A stretch of DNA of 64,000 bases from Parapristionchus giblindavisi (lineage: Eukaryota; Nematoda; Chromadorea; Rhabditida; Diplogasteridae): assembly GCA_943737045.1 (NCBI GenBank), contig CALSFV010000302.1:1-64000 (forward strand). Direction: 5' to 3'. Positions 23,355 to 35,500 of the stretch are shown in pieces. The number at the start of each line of letters is the position of its first letter. Position 1 is the first letter of the stretch. Position numbers and translations under genes: made by a program. The notes beneath the pieces are model-generated. The model searched no databases. It was not told the origin of the DNA and worked only from the letters and a program-made list of their open reading frames with translations.

Positions 23355-24332
23355 TCTTTGATCTCTGGATCTTGTTATTATGCACCATACTCACTGTGTC
23401 TATCCTATCACAGAGTTCTCCATGACTGGATGGCACTTGATTTATTTTATTGATTTTTGTGTATTCCATTAATATAATCTAATTTCTGGTAGGTACTGTA
23501 CCTTGTTCATCGTCTTGGACTCTTTTTATTTATTGATTTTTTAAATTAATTATCATCTTTCATCGCTAGTTTTATTCTTCTTTGTATATATTCGGTGGTT
23601 GTTCGTTATTTGCATTATACATACATCATGATGGATATAAATATAGATTATTGTTATTCTCAATCTCCTTAATCATTTCTTCTTTATTGCCCTCTCATGA
23701 TACACGTCATGGATCGTTTGCAAAGCCTTCTTCTCTTCATCTATATCCATATATCCATTTCTCTTCTTCCTTCTTGATTCATTCATCATTCTGACACCTT
23801 TCTCGTGATTGACATGAATACAAAGGAATGAGAAGACATTAGGCTAATGAATAGAGGACACAAAGGGAGGCTAAGAGGTATACGGTAGGAGGGAATCAAT
23901 CTGAGATTGCATGAATGAGGAGTGAAATGAAGAGGAACAATGAATTGCCATGGTATTATGGACTATAAAATGAGCTATAGATCCATTTGTCTTCCAAAAG
24001 ATTTGCATCGTGCTTCCGTCGCATAATATTTTCATCAAATTTTTATTTTTATTTATTAAAAAAAATCTAAATGTGGTTAAGAACGTATTGCAGAGGATCT
24101 ACTGAAAATATTGTTTCAGTATTTTATCTGATAGTGAAAAAAAGTCCGCCTTGAGTTTATGATTATTAGTCTGAGTGAGTTTGTCTACATGATTCGTCTA
24201 CTTCATGGTTGTCATTCATAATACATTCTATTGGATGATTAATGATATTGGTTATCTAGAGTGAACACTCAATAATTCATACGAACCAGAGATTCATTCT
24301 AGACCTTTCTTTGATATTTTATTGGTGCGGCC

Positions 24333-24809
24333 TAGAGATGGCAATAATGCACAATTCATTGCGGGCCCGCAGAGCGGTCTATAATCATTGCGGGCCCGCA
24401 AACTAGGAGAGGGGGGAGGGGAGCGATTGCGGGCCCGCAATTGCTTTGCGGGCCCGCAATGACTATTTCATTCCTACGCTGCTACTTTTTGTGATCGGTC
24501 GTTCATCTCAGTTCTCTTCACTTTCCATCGTTAACAGAGAAAAACGACCGATAGCATAAAAAATAGTAGGGTATGAATGAAGTAGTCATTGCGGGCCCGC
24601 AATGCGATGGGGCCGCAATGCGATGGGATGGCGATGGGGCCCGCCCGCAATGCCATTGCGGGCCCGCAATCGCTCCCCCTCCCCTCTCTCTGAGTTTGCG
24701 GGCCCGCAATGATTTTACAATGATTTTACACCGCACTGCGGGCCCGCAATCATTAGCAATGAAAAGTCAATTTCATTACGGGCCCGCAACGCCCGAATTG
24801 CCAACTCTA
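24333..24809. mobile_element. hAT-like element built from repeated GCGGGCCCGC palindromes (477 bp)
   Basis: Ends TAGAGATGGCAAT and the inverted ATTGCCAACTCTA, flanked by an exact 8-bp duplication GTGCGGCC (24325-24332, 24810-24817). Inside are about nine copies of TTGCGGGCCCGCAA or close variants, arranged roughly symmetrically around a central region, so the whole element is a fold-back. It is strikingly GC-rich against an AT-rich background and contains no transposase. Confidence 0.88.
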
Positions 24810-27317
24810 GTGCGGCCTATTTGTTTTTATGTATATTTTGGTCCCTGTCACCTTCATATTTATTTTGTTAAAGCTATTTTGGTGGAAGTTTTGAAAGATT
24901 CTTTATTGGGAAGTTTTCACTCGAAAATAGTTATCGAAGTTACCGAAATCAGGACAAAGAACACAAATTCAAACAAAGATTCCACAGCTTCCTATGTTCA
25001 ACAAAACATTGAGATTCCTTCATATAAAAAGAAAACTGTTACACCTTCTTTCTGAGATTAGAGATTCTTGAAACTGAGATTAGTCCCCACTGAATGAATT
25101 ATCAGTGGTCTTGCATTGTTCTCTCACAGGACTCCATTTGCTTGAGTAACATTATTTACCTTTCCTTACTTTTTTCATACAGATCTTTCCACGAAAAACA
25201 ATAGTATGTTGTGTTTTCGAATGATTTCTAGTACATCTGGAGAAGTGCTTTTCATTTATCTCCATTTCCTTTTATATTTTATTTTAAATAGATAAATCTT
25301 ATCATTCGTTCAAACTCCCATGATATCCATTTCCTCGTTCTTTTTCTCCATTAACACGTGATATTAGTGTACATTTAGAATCCTTTCTCTTGGAATCAAT
25401 TAAACAATAGTATGCCCTTCTGTACAGACAATAGTATGTCAGCTGTTAAATCTTTCGTAAATCCATTGCATCCATTAATAAGAATAAGCATACAATACCG
25501 TGTTTAATTTCATGATTTCATATCACTCTTTATATTTCTCTCCCAAAAAATTCATATCTTAACCAAGTCATATTACTTTTTTGCATTCACTATACTAAAT
25601 AATGTAGTAGTCAATAAAATAAAGAAAAGGATGAAATAGTTATAACTATATGGAAAAGTGGGGAAGTTTTTTGTCTACAAAACACAAATGCTCGAATGCG
25701 TTTTATCCATACTATTATTTCCTTTTTAGGACTGTTTAGTCTAACAGTTTAGAACAACATCATGAACTAAAAAAGGCTTGATTTTGCATTTTCGAAACAA
25801 AATGGGAAATTTTCTGAAATTTTACTCAGAAATAATAATAATTGCCATGAACTTTGCTTTCGCTTTTGATTTTGACATATTAATGAAAATTTCATAATAA
25901 TCAAAATATCTATTCAATTTATTTCGCCTATACGGTTTCTTTGTTCCTATTTCATCTTTATACCATTGTGACCATTTCTTGAGGCGTAAAGAGTGGGAGA
26001 ACGTAGTTGAAATAAATAAGATCTCCCCTCCTAAGTCTCTTCAACTTATTACTTGTATTTGTTCACTACACAATACTACTTCATAGTCTAATTTTTTCGG
26101 CACAGTAACCTTATCCCAGGAACAAAGATCACTGTGATGACGTCATATGTACAGTACACTCAATCTACATCTATGTCACTCTCCCTATATATCTCTATTT
26201 CTTCCTTATTCATCTAAACTCCGCCCATTTAGGGAGGTACCTATATATGATTCATATAATGAGAACATACTAATGGAACTACTCCATCAGAAATAGACTA
26301 AGATCTTCTTCTTTGTTCATTCATTTCCTTCATTTTTCTCATAGTAGCTCCACCATCTCATTCAATCTTTTACTACTTCATCTCTAGCCCTAAAACTGAC
26401 TCCATTTCATTTATGAACAAATAAAAGGGTCTTTCTTATATGGTAGATTGGGAGTTCATTTCACTCCTTTACTTCCTCACTCACTTCTGCTCTAAATTTG
26501 GAATTTTCAATTCACAAAAAAATCTGCGTATAATTCCTAGGGAAGTATTATACTTTTTACATCTTTTTGTTCTCGGGCATTTTTTATATTGCGTAATTTG
26601 CAAAATTGGATTTTTGTTGCTAATAAATATTAAAATATTCGTGTTAGCGGTCAATAAAATCTAATAGAAAATTAAATTGTCAGACATTAAAATGAGTGGC
26701 CATTATTTTAATGGTAAACAATAAGGGTACTCCCACGTCACAAAATCATTTGTATTATTTGTACTGTTATATTATTTATGTACTGGTTCCAGGAAAAAAA
26801 ACGCGATAAGATCTATTTTGTAGGCGGATATATAGTATCTACTAGTATCTCTTCCATCATTAGCATACATATTACAATACTATCTATCGTCACTACTTAT
26901 TCTAGACTGTATCTTTCCAAATATTCCTTCTATTCAACACCCCTTACTCCTTCCTTTATGGTGTTTGACTATTTTAGGATCGATCCTTTTTATATTATAT
27001 TTATATATTATTTTTCTTTTTATATTATTTTTCTCTTTGCAAACTTTTTTCTTTGCGAAAATATATGTCATACATGACGAGGATTTAGCACGTTTAAACG
27101 ATAAAAAAACATAAAAAAGATAGATAAAGTCCTTTTTATAGATCACAATATCTATATAGCTGTTATTTCATTTCAGCCTCCATTCTTGCCATCAGTTATA
27201 GGTGTTTGACAATTTTAGTGTCTACCTTTTCATTATATTCTTTGTTTGAAAAGACATGCCATATATGACGAGGGAAGTGTGCAAACGATCAACCATCCGA
27301 AAGAATCTTCTCATCTC

Positions 27318-27579
27318 ACATGGGAACGATCGGGCCGTACATTTCTCAATCTCCTCGAAAATTTGAGGGTACACTAAGTCGAACGCGCTGATTTGCGCTA
27401 TGAGCATCACTCTGGAAAAACGCATGGAAAAACTTGGCTCAAACTTTGACGTCCTGTAACTTCTTTGTCCTATGGAACTGGCAGGTTTTGAAAACGGATT
27501 TGAAATCAGCGCGTTCGACTTAGTGTACCCTCAAATTTTCGAGGAGATTGAGAAATGTACGGCCCGATCGTTCCCATGT
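27318..27579. repeat. Perfect 77-bp inverted repeat with 108-bp spacer
   Basis: 27318-27394 and 27503-27579 are exact reverse complements (outer end ACATGGGAACGATCGGGC). Both arms are locally GC-rich with GATCGGGC and GAACGCGC. No terminal duplication was recognised. The identical arms mean both strands can be read as the same 25-residue peptide, which is not evidence of coding. Confidence 0.85.
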
Positions 27580-28250
27580 CAAATACTATTTCATTGTTCT
27601 ATGCCACTAAGAGGACATATTTGTTTAATTGTTTTTATTCAGTCGATGAAGATTCAAGTTGGAATAGTATTATAGATGATGGCTCAGACATGGAGTATTC
27701 GTCAGTCATATAGATTCGGTAGTCAATTGTATCTAGGGGAACACGAGGAATAGGAAGATGGAGATATACCAAGTGCGAAAAAAGAGGAATCAATCGTTTT
27801 CCATTATACAGATACTCTAAAAAAAGTATACAAATTTAAACAATTTATTCTAGCACTATTTCTAACATCTACTTATACTCTGTTAGGTTTAAAAATACTC
27901 CAATCAAATTCTAAACTCAGATAATACATTCCTGAATACAAAGAAAGCTTGGCGATTGTTAAGAGTAGCAAATTAGCTCGGAGTATTCCCATAATGATCC
28001 CTCTCGTTATCTTTATTGACAATGACACTACTATAGATAGATCTATTCATTCATTCTCCAATTACTTCTCCGACATCGTTCAATAGGAGAGTATTATGAG
28101 TATTATAATATTCAACACCCTCGTTTCATTCGTCATTCCTCCGCAACATTATCTCACATGTTATCCAATTCTCTCACACTTTTCTCATGTTTGTTATGAT
28201 TTCATTTGTTCCTTCCCAGGTAATCCATCAGAACACAAGAAATATTATCA

Positions 28251-28914
28251 ATGTCTTCTATCTCATCAATCATCGCCCTTTTTATCGTTGTCTCCGTCGC
28301 ACTCACTTATTCTACCGTATGTCAAATGTGTATTTATTTATTTAATCATCATAAAGATGATTCAACTAATAAAATACGATTAAAATAAAGAGAAGAAATT
28401 TGCACAAGTATAGTTATTATTGATTTAATTAAACTTCATAAGTAGTGCATAGTGCAAAAAAAAAACGAGCTTTGTGAGCATTGCCCTTCTTTTGTTTGAT
28501 TAGAGAAAATGAGATGATCGCACATATAAGATGTGCTATATCAGATTACTCACTCTATTATATAAAGTGTACTACTACCATATTACCGTAATCCTGAACT
28601 ACCGTATTCTAGGCGTACGGCCGTTTGTTCAACGGCCTCCGTCCGTATGGCAATGATGATGGACTCAATATGGTATATTATGGGTACGGTAGATTTGATC
28701 ATTGTCAATCAATCAATAATCGATAATTCAGAGAAATGCCAGTTAAGCGTAGTAGATGTCTGATTAATGCCGGTTTATCCCAAGGATGCGATCTATCTGA
28801 TATTCTCTATTCTAACAGACAGGTAATCGATTGATAATAGATTACGGTAGCTCAATGTATTGATTAATTCAGGCAAGTAAACTCGCCAGCTTCGCAGGAC
28901 CTGGCCGAAGATAG
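28251..28914 (+). CDS. Calcitonin/DH31-like neuropeptide precursor (90 aa)
   Basis: Secreted precursor of an amidated signalling peptide. Four exons: 28251-28316, 28613-28688, 28734-28822, 28873-28914. Residues 1-22 form a hydrophobic signal peptide (IIALFIVVSVALTY). A short spacer ends in the dibasic site KR (52-53). The predicted peptide starts SRCLINAGLSQGC, with Cys56 and Cys66 able to form an N-terminal disulfide ring, and ends ASKLASFAGP followed by GRR, the amidation and cleavage signal, giving a proline-amide. Pro-amide and GP ending are typical of calcitonin and insect DH31 respectively. The phase-1 donor at 28689 with acceptor at 28733 is the only combination that keeps the frame through all motifs. 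No other bioactive peptide is evident. Confidence 0.9.
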
Positions 28915-29101
28915 AGATCGATACGAACGTAATAAGTACCGTAGTTGCAAATCATATACTGTAACATCGAATGAGATCTACTTATCGATTGATTCATCCC
29001 TTACCCAATTGTACCGTATTCTTCTCATCTCTTCATTTCCAGATCGACACTCTATTTTTTTCTGTTGTGAGCCCATTGATAAAGTGAGATATTTTCTTGT
29101 T

Positions 29102-29249
29102 ATTCAATCAATCAATACATATAAGTAGATCAATCGATATTCAATCAATCAATACATATAAGTAGATCAATCGATATTCAATCAATCAATACATATAAGT
29201 AGATCAATCGATATTCAATCAATCAATACATATAAGTAGATCAATCGAT
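29102..29249. repeat. Tandem repeat, four copies of a 37-bp unit
   Basis: Units start at 29102, 29139, 29176 and 29213 and are identical. Each contains ATCAATCAATACATATAAG and ATCAATCGAT, the same words that fill introns in this window. It lies 190 bp after the neuropeptide stop. Confidence 0.9.
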
Positions 29250-29787
29250 AATCAATCATTGGGAAGAATATTCGATCGATTCATTCAATGGATATGACTA
29301 TGTTCCTTTAGCCGCATATTCAACGAAAAAAAGAAACGACCAATTGAACTAGTTAAACGAGTTATGCCATAAATACATAAAATCCATTCAAAAGTAATAA
29401 TCAAGTGTGGAATGATTTTGCTGTACACAACACCTACGTGATTCTGATACGATGTGCATGACGAATGGATACTGTAATTAGCAATGAACATGGTTTATCC
29501 ACGAAAACGAACAAAACAAATACTTTATAAGAAATTATATTTGAAACATAAAACACGAAGTGGGGACTACAAAACCGGTATGTTCATAAGAGAAAACAAT
29601 TACATGTCCAATAGAGATCAAAGATCAGAGGAATCAATGGAAGATTGTACTAAAAGTATGAGAGATGAGTTGATATGTACGAATGGAAAATGATTGGATC
29701 AGACATACTATAATATTATTATGAATTTGAGAAAAAATTAGAATTAACAATGAAAAAAAACGGTCAATATAAATGAATATCGATTGA
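29250..29787. other. Intergenic between convergent genes, nothing recognised
   Basis: Separates the neuropeptide gene (plus) from the zinc-finger gene (minus). Only 3' flanking sequence is expected; no conserved element seen. Confidence 0.4.
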
Positions 29788-31649
29788 TCAATGAACAAAT
29801 TGCGGTTCATCTTTGATAGGTACAGTGATATTGGGCTGAAGAAGGGGGACTCCATGTGAATCTTCATCATCAATATCATCAAACACTACATCATTACCAT
29901 TTACATCACCATCTCCATCCTCTTTCGCCTCATTGTTCACAACCGCATCTTGAGCGATATCGAACACCTTCACTCCACGCAATTGAAGGACACCCGAGGG
30001 GCATGACTGCAAAGTCAATCAATCATAATAGCAACAAATCGATAAATAGATTAAAGCTACCGTACCTTGCTCTCACTCCAGTGTTTCTCTGCTCCAACTA
30101 TAGTCAGGAAACGACGACTGCAGTCACTGCATCCATACAACTTGTGAAGTCTCTCAGCGGGATGTTTCCTGACAAATCAATCAATACTCTCTAGCATACT
30201 GTATGTACTCTTACTTGAATACATGATTATCAACTCCTCTATATGTAGATTGCATCTCTCCACAATGTGGACAAGTCTTCGTTACAGTACACGACAATCC
30301 ATGTTTCTCATGAGCTTCTGCACGTGCACGACGCTCTTCCGGACTCTGTGTATACGGTATCACATCAATCAATCAATAATGAGAATCTACCGTACTCTAA
30401 GGGCACAGGATCGTGAATGGTGTGCATATCCCAGATTGCTTTCGCACTGCTCACCACAACGAGTACACGCATCTATAATTATGAATAGACGGCTACAGTA
30501 TACTCAAAATCAGAAGCACACAACCAGGGAACTACCGTACATAGTTTGCCGGTTGTAATGGTGGATTGTTTGAAAGACTCTGATTTAACGTGATCCTTTG
30601 ATATCTTTGGTGTTTTCGATATATGAACCTATAATAAAATTAATCAATAATAAAAGAAGATAGATAAATAAATGATATCACCTCAGATTTAGCTCTTTTC
30701 TTATGAGGTTTGATAACTATAGGTGATCTATTCTGAGTGTTAACATTAACTTTATTTTCGTCTTCTTCTTTGATTTCTTTCTTAACTTTCATTTCAAATG
30801 GATCATCTTCATCAACTGACGATGCCCCATCCATTAATTTCAATGGTTTCCTCACTGAATAGTCATATCAATCAATATATTCAATCGATAAATACTCGGA
30901 TATCGATTGATTAAATATTCAAATACGATACTAACTCTTTCTCTTTCTTCGTCCTCCTCCCACTTCTTCTCCATTTGCCACAGTGGTTGAATCAATAACG
31001 GCCCCTCCTCCCAATTCCTGAATCAGGCTCATCAATCAATACCGTACTACCAATCTCCCGACCTCTTGAGACATACTGACGGGCGAATCGATACCAGGAA
31101 GGACAACCGAATCTATAATCAATCGATAAGATGTATCTAGTGTCCACATAGATCACTTACTCTCAATATTTTTATCAGTTACCGATGGGGTAGTATTCTG
31201 CTGCACCCATCTAGCAAGAATAGCAACATTCTAAATATAATAATAATAGTAGTAACAATATTAATATGTGAATAGAAGAATTAGAACATTAAATATCCCC
31301 ATACCTCTAACATGACTTTAACCGATTCAGGAATATCCAATTGTGATGAATTCTCTAGCAGATCAAGTGCTGCCGAGTCAACCTGGATACCGTACTCATT
31401 TGAATCAATCGATAATCTACCGTACCTCTCCCTTTCTCAGGGATGCAGTGATCTTCGTTACAAGAAATGCAACTTTCGTCAGGTAACAATCATTATTCTT
31501 CAAAATGAGATCATTAACTCGTTCCACGTTTCTTTCCATACGATATAGTGACTAAATTAATCAATATATCATACCGTACTCCCATCTACAGTAATTCTTC
31601 ATACCTGAGTAAACTCTGTACTATCCATAGTGGATGGTTGACTACTCAT
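29788..31649 (-). CDS. Small zinc-finger protein with three Cys/His modules (395 aa)
   Basis: Probable nuclear DNA- or RNA-binding protein; not recognised further. Twelve exons: 31605-31649, 31426-31497, 31305-31382, 31161-31230, 31063-31112, 30936-31017, 30682-30854, 30541-30628, 30396-30472, 30215-30345, 30066-30168, 29788-30006. The N-terminal ~190 residues are low complexity, with GGGRRKRK and PHKKRAK as candidate nuclear signals and an acidic stretch (KKEIKEEDENK). Finger 1 (CTRCGEQC...HH...C) is atypical. Finger 2 is a classical C-x2-C-x12-H-x4-H (CPHCGEMQ...DNHVFKKH). Finger 3 (CSDCSRRF...EKHW) lacks an obvious last His. The tail is acidic (DIDDEDS) and ends in FVH. The start ATG directly follows a GATAG acceptor. 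Exon 2 uses a weak acceptor and is the least certain. Confidence 0.75.
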
Positions 31650-32584
31650 CTATCAATCGATAATCTTAATTAATACTACAGCTATCAAATAGAGTTTCCC
31701 TAACTAATTAATGATATATCATAAGTACATCTCTATAATTCCAAAGAAATGTCCCTTCTTTTCTTTCACCCCTGAGAAATTCATTACTGCGGTGTTACAT
31801 TTTCAAAACGTGTGCACGGCGTGCGCACGTTCTGAAAATATAACACCACATATCGTTTCATTATCACTTCACTTTCTTTTTTTATCATCACAAGTTTCAT
31901 CGTACATTCATAAATACTTATAAATATTATTATCATATTAACCCTGTGTCACTTTCACAACAATCGACTATCTGACTGTGACTGACTATAGTGAGAGATC
32001 TGACTCGTCCGAATTATGCTTGAAAAAAAGCTAAAAATGGTATGCTACTATTAATAGGCTAAATAGGCAAATTTTCAAACGAAATTCACTTAAATCGATT
32101 TTTTAAAAATTCCTGACTATATAAGATATCCATTTTTTCAGAATTTTATTTGAAAAATTACAATAAAAAAATTATTTTTCAAGAAAAGTAGAACACAATA
32201 TAAAAAAAAGTTTACAAAGAGTATTTGAGCAAAAGTTTACTTTTTCGACTATTATGATGGACTATTTATTTTTAGGTCGAATAATCGATTTTCAGAAATT
32301 TTCTGATAAACCCTCGAACTCAGCGAGATTGACTTATGAGTACTTAGCACTACATTTCCATAAACTATGCCATTTTTATCTACTATGCCGCTTGTACAGT
32401 AATAACTCTCGATACAGTCAGCTAGTCTATTCTATAAACATTCATTAGCGATATCGCATTGTATATGATTAGTATCAATCAATACTATTAGATGAAGACA
32501 ACAATTTATCAATTATGTAAATGGACAAGACACAGGATAAAAGTGGACACAGGTGATCAAAGTGTAATCAGGTAATTACTATTA
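31650..32584. other. Intergenic between zinc-finger and Tudor-domain genes
   Basis: About 0.9 kb, AT-rich, holding the hairpin at 31792-31846. No coding evidence. Confidence 0.4.
31792..31846. repeat. 55-nt hairpin
   Basis: GTGTTACATTTTCAAAACGTG pairs with CACGTTCTGAAAATATAACAC around a GC-rich loop (TGCACGGCGTGCG). It has the size of a small-RNA precursor, but pairing includes mismatches and no expression evidence exists. Confidence 0.6.
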
Positions 32585-35500
32585 TTACATCAAATCTATA
32601 CGAATGTACGTTATTGAAAAGTGAAAAGAGAGCATCAAAATTACATAATTGAAACATGATGAATGATTAAGGTATTTAGCAATATTTAGCTGTAGATGAA
32701 TGAATACAAAAAAATCAATAATCGATATATTCCATCGATAATTCTGTTTATACCTGTGAAATTTCATCCAATACAAGTGCATTCTTCTCAAATGCTTCCA
32801 TATCTCCAATGGAAGAGTAATGCTGAAGATAGTTCACCATTACCGTAATCATTACACTACTACATAGTTTACAGAGTGAGTGTACCGTACCTTGTTGACA
32901 TTGAGAAGTAGAAGACGTGCAGTCGAACGAATGATTTCAATGTCAACTTCGGCATTTTCGGAACCCGATGAACGAAGGGAATGAATGATATTGATTAATC
33001 TGAAAGATGCTCAAATCAATCGATATCTATAGTTACAGAAATACTAACCCTTCCGTATCAATCAAGCTTTTCTTTCCAATATCTACAACAGCCACATCTG
33101 ATTGTGGTTCTTCAACAACTGCAACAATTAATGGATAAAATGGAAAAGTCAATCAATAATTTCACCTAATTCACTATGCTGAATAGATTCAGCAGTGATA
33201 GAGACAGAACCATGAATGGATTGATTCATAACTTCAGCATCAATCGTATCATCATCTTCACTGGATACACTAACACCATTATCGATTGTATCTCTAATCT
33301 CTTCCTCAATCTTCTCACTGGGTACACTAACATCATTATCGATTGTATCTCTAATCTCTTCTTCAATCTTCTTAGGTTCACAATGATTGACAGTTGTAGT
33401 ACGTGGATGAGGAATGGGAGGAGGAGATGAAATAGCATCCGTGTACTCGGTTATATTATCATATTCACTATCTCCCATTACACGAACGCGTTCAATAGCA
33501 ACCTTCAATCAATTAATATTTATATTTATCAATCAATAACTCAATAATAACCTTGACACTAGGATTGATAGGATGATATCGATTAGTGGAGGCAGCGAAG
33601 ATTCGAGAGATATAAGATGATAACCATTCACCAGTCCAATTACTATTCCCATTCAAGTACTTTACGGCTACATCAACAATGATTTCATCCTAAAATACAT
33701 TCAATCAATAACTCAGTAGATCAATATCTTCACTAAATCAATATAATGAGACAAACCTTATGATATCCATGAAGTACGGTAGAGAGTATAGTCTTCTGTT
33801 CATCCTGACCAGCTAGCTGGGCAACGTATGAATGTGAATGATCGTTCATCGACTACAAAATAGATCAATATCAATCAATAACATAGATACGGTAGACATA
33901 CATCAATTCCACGAAGAGTACCCACGAATGTAGATGATGGGTAATTAGCAACCCCAAAGAAATTAATAAGAGGGAAAAGGAAGTTGCTGGGAACCTGAAA
34001 TAAATCAATCAACAATTATCAATAATAATAATAATAACAAACCGTAATGACAGCATTGACATCGAGACACGCACACTTGTATTTGTTATCTTCCTCCTTC
34101 TGAAATACAATCATATGTCGAATAGCTACGTTACACATTTGCAAAATGCAGCCTGGTTTTCACAAAAAAATACGAAATACGGTCAGATTTTCACAGCCAA
34201 AATGCAGTCGGATTTTTAAAAAAATCCAAAAAAAACGGTCAGGTTTCGTGGTTTGCAACGTACTTTTCTACCTATGAATACAATTCATTTCATTATCATC
34301 CATCACCATCATTTTCAATGGACACCCTAACACTTTTCCGGTTTCATTCAACTCACAAAAGCGTCAATACAAACAAATAATGCAACAATATAGTAAAACA
34401 AGATTAGTATTCGCAGAGACTTAACATGCATTTAAGATTGTAACTGATCGAGATCGAAGAGATAAAACTACAGTATACCTTGACAATGATGACACGAACG
34501 AGCATGCTCATGTCCCCATTCGATGCAACTGCAAACTGTCCAATATTGATTGATTTAAGAGGAGATTCATCACGATATTCTTGTCTGAAAGACATATAAT
34601 ACAATCGATATCGATTGTCGAAACTGAGCACCTGAGTCCATCTGAGATCTCAGAGAAGTTCCTTCCAACTTCGTCAACATCATCACAATAAGCCATCAAG
34701 AGGATATTGGGTTCGAATGAGACGAGCATCGATGCCTGATTATTCATTTTCTCTAATCGATAATACTAATGATAGACAAAACCAACCTTGTACAAATTGC
34801 CCTTGGGTGACACATCGAACGATAGATATTTCTCCTGTTTGAGCATAATGATATCAGAATGGTCAGGAAGAGTTGCATGGAGAGTGTTATTGTCATGACG
34901 AGGAGTCTCCACTTCAGTATCAGGGACAAGAAGAGATGATTCCATTGGTGGAACATCAGTATGATTAAGAGGAGTAGATGATCTCATGGGTGGAACATCA
35001 GTATGAACCACAGTAGGATTCTCAGATAATGTTGACGCAACAGCTCTTCCTTGTCCCAATGGAGCACCATTGTACATCACTGCATCCATATTGATCACTT
35101 CCTCCATTAGAACAATACAATCTATAAATAAATTCATCATAACTCCATCATAATCAATCAATATTCATACCTTCTTCATTAACATCGAAAATATCATCGT
35201 TTTCCAGCACGACAGATCGAAGACCAGGTTTTGCATCAAGTTCATCAAATTTGTACGTATTTCCATTGCGCTGCAATATATAAATCAATAAATCAATAAT
35301 TTTGATGGATTACATTCAATACATACAATGAGCGTAATCATTTCCATAGTCTGTTCGAGCACTTCCTCACGAGATGGTCCACTCTCCTAAATTAATTATT
35401 GATTAAATACTGAACATAATATATTCCATACATGGGCGGGGTACCTGGAGCTCGAGTCTACAGGGGGCATTCGATCGAAAAATGGTTAATTTTACAGGGG

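Larger units (their letters stand above)
23355..28250. other. Gene-poor interval between SRP receptor beta and the neuropeptide gene
   Basis: No gene supported in 4.9 kb apart from mobile DNA: a GGGCCC-rich hAT-like element (24333-24809) and a perfect 77-bp inverted repeat (27318-27579). A palindromic CRE-type site TGACGTCA lies at 26138-26145. The right part presumably holds the regulatory region of the neuropeptide gene; a splice-acceptor-like TTCCCAG at 28212-28218 may mark the start of its mature 5' leader. Confidence 0.5.

Noticed and set aside
24573..25055. 160-aa plus-strand ORF
   Set aside because: Its first part is the GCGGGCCCGC palindrome array read as peptide; it runs across the transposon end.
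27222..27675. Two ORFs sharing the same 25-residue peptide on opposite strands
   Set aside because: Produced by the perfect 77-bp inverted repeat.
28673..28733. Alternative neuropeptide splice from the ATG|GTATAT donor
   Set aside because: Joining from this phase-0 donor puts a stop codon before the Cys-ring peptide; the donor at 28689 keeps the frame.
29102..29249. CRISPR-like array
   Set aside because: Direct tandem repeats without unique spacers in a eukaryotic genome.
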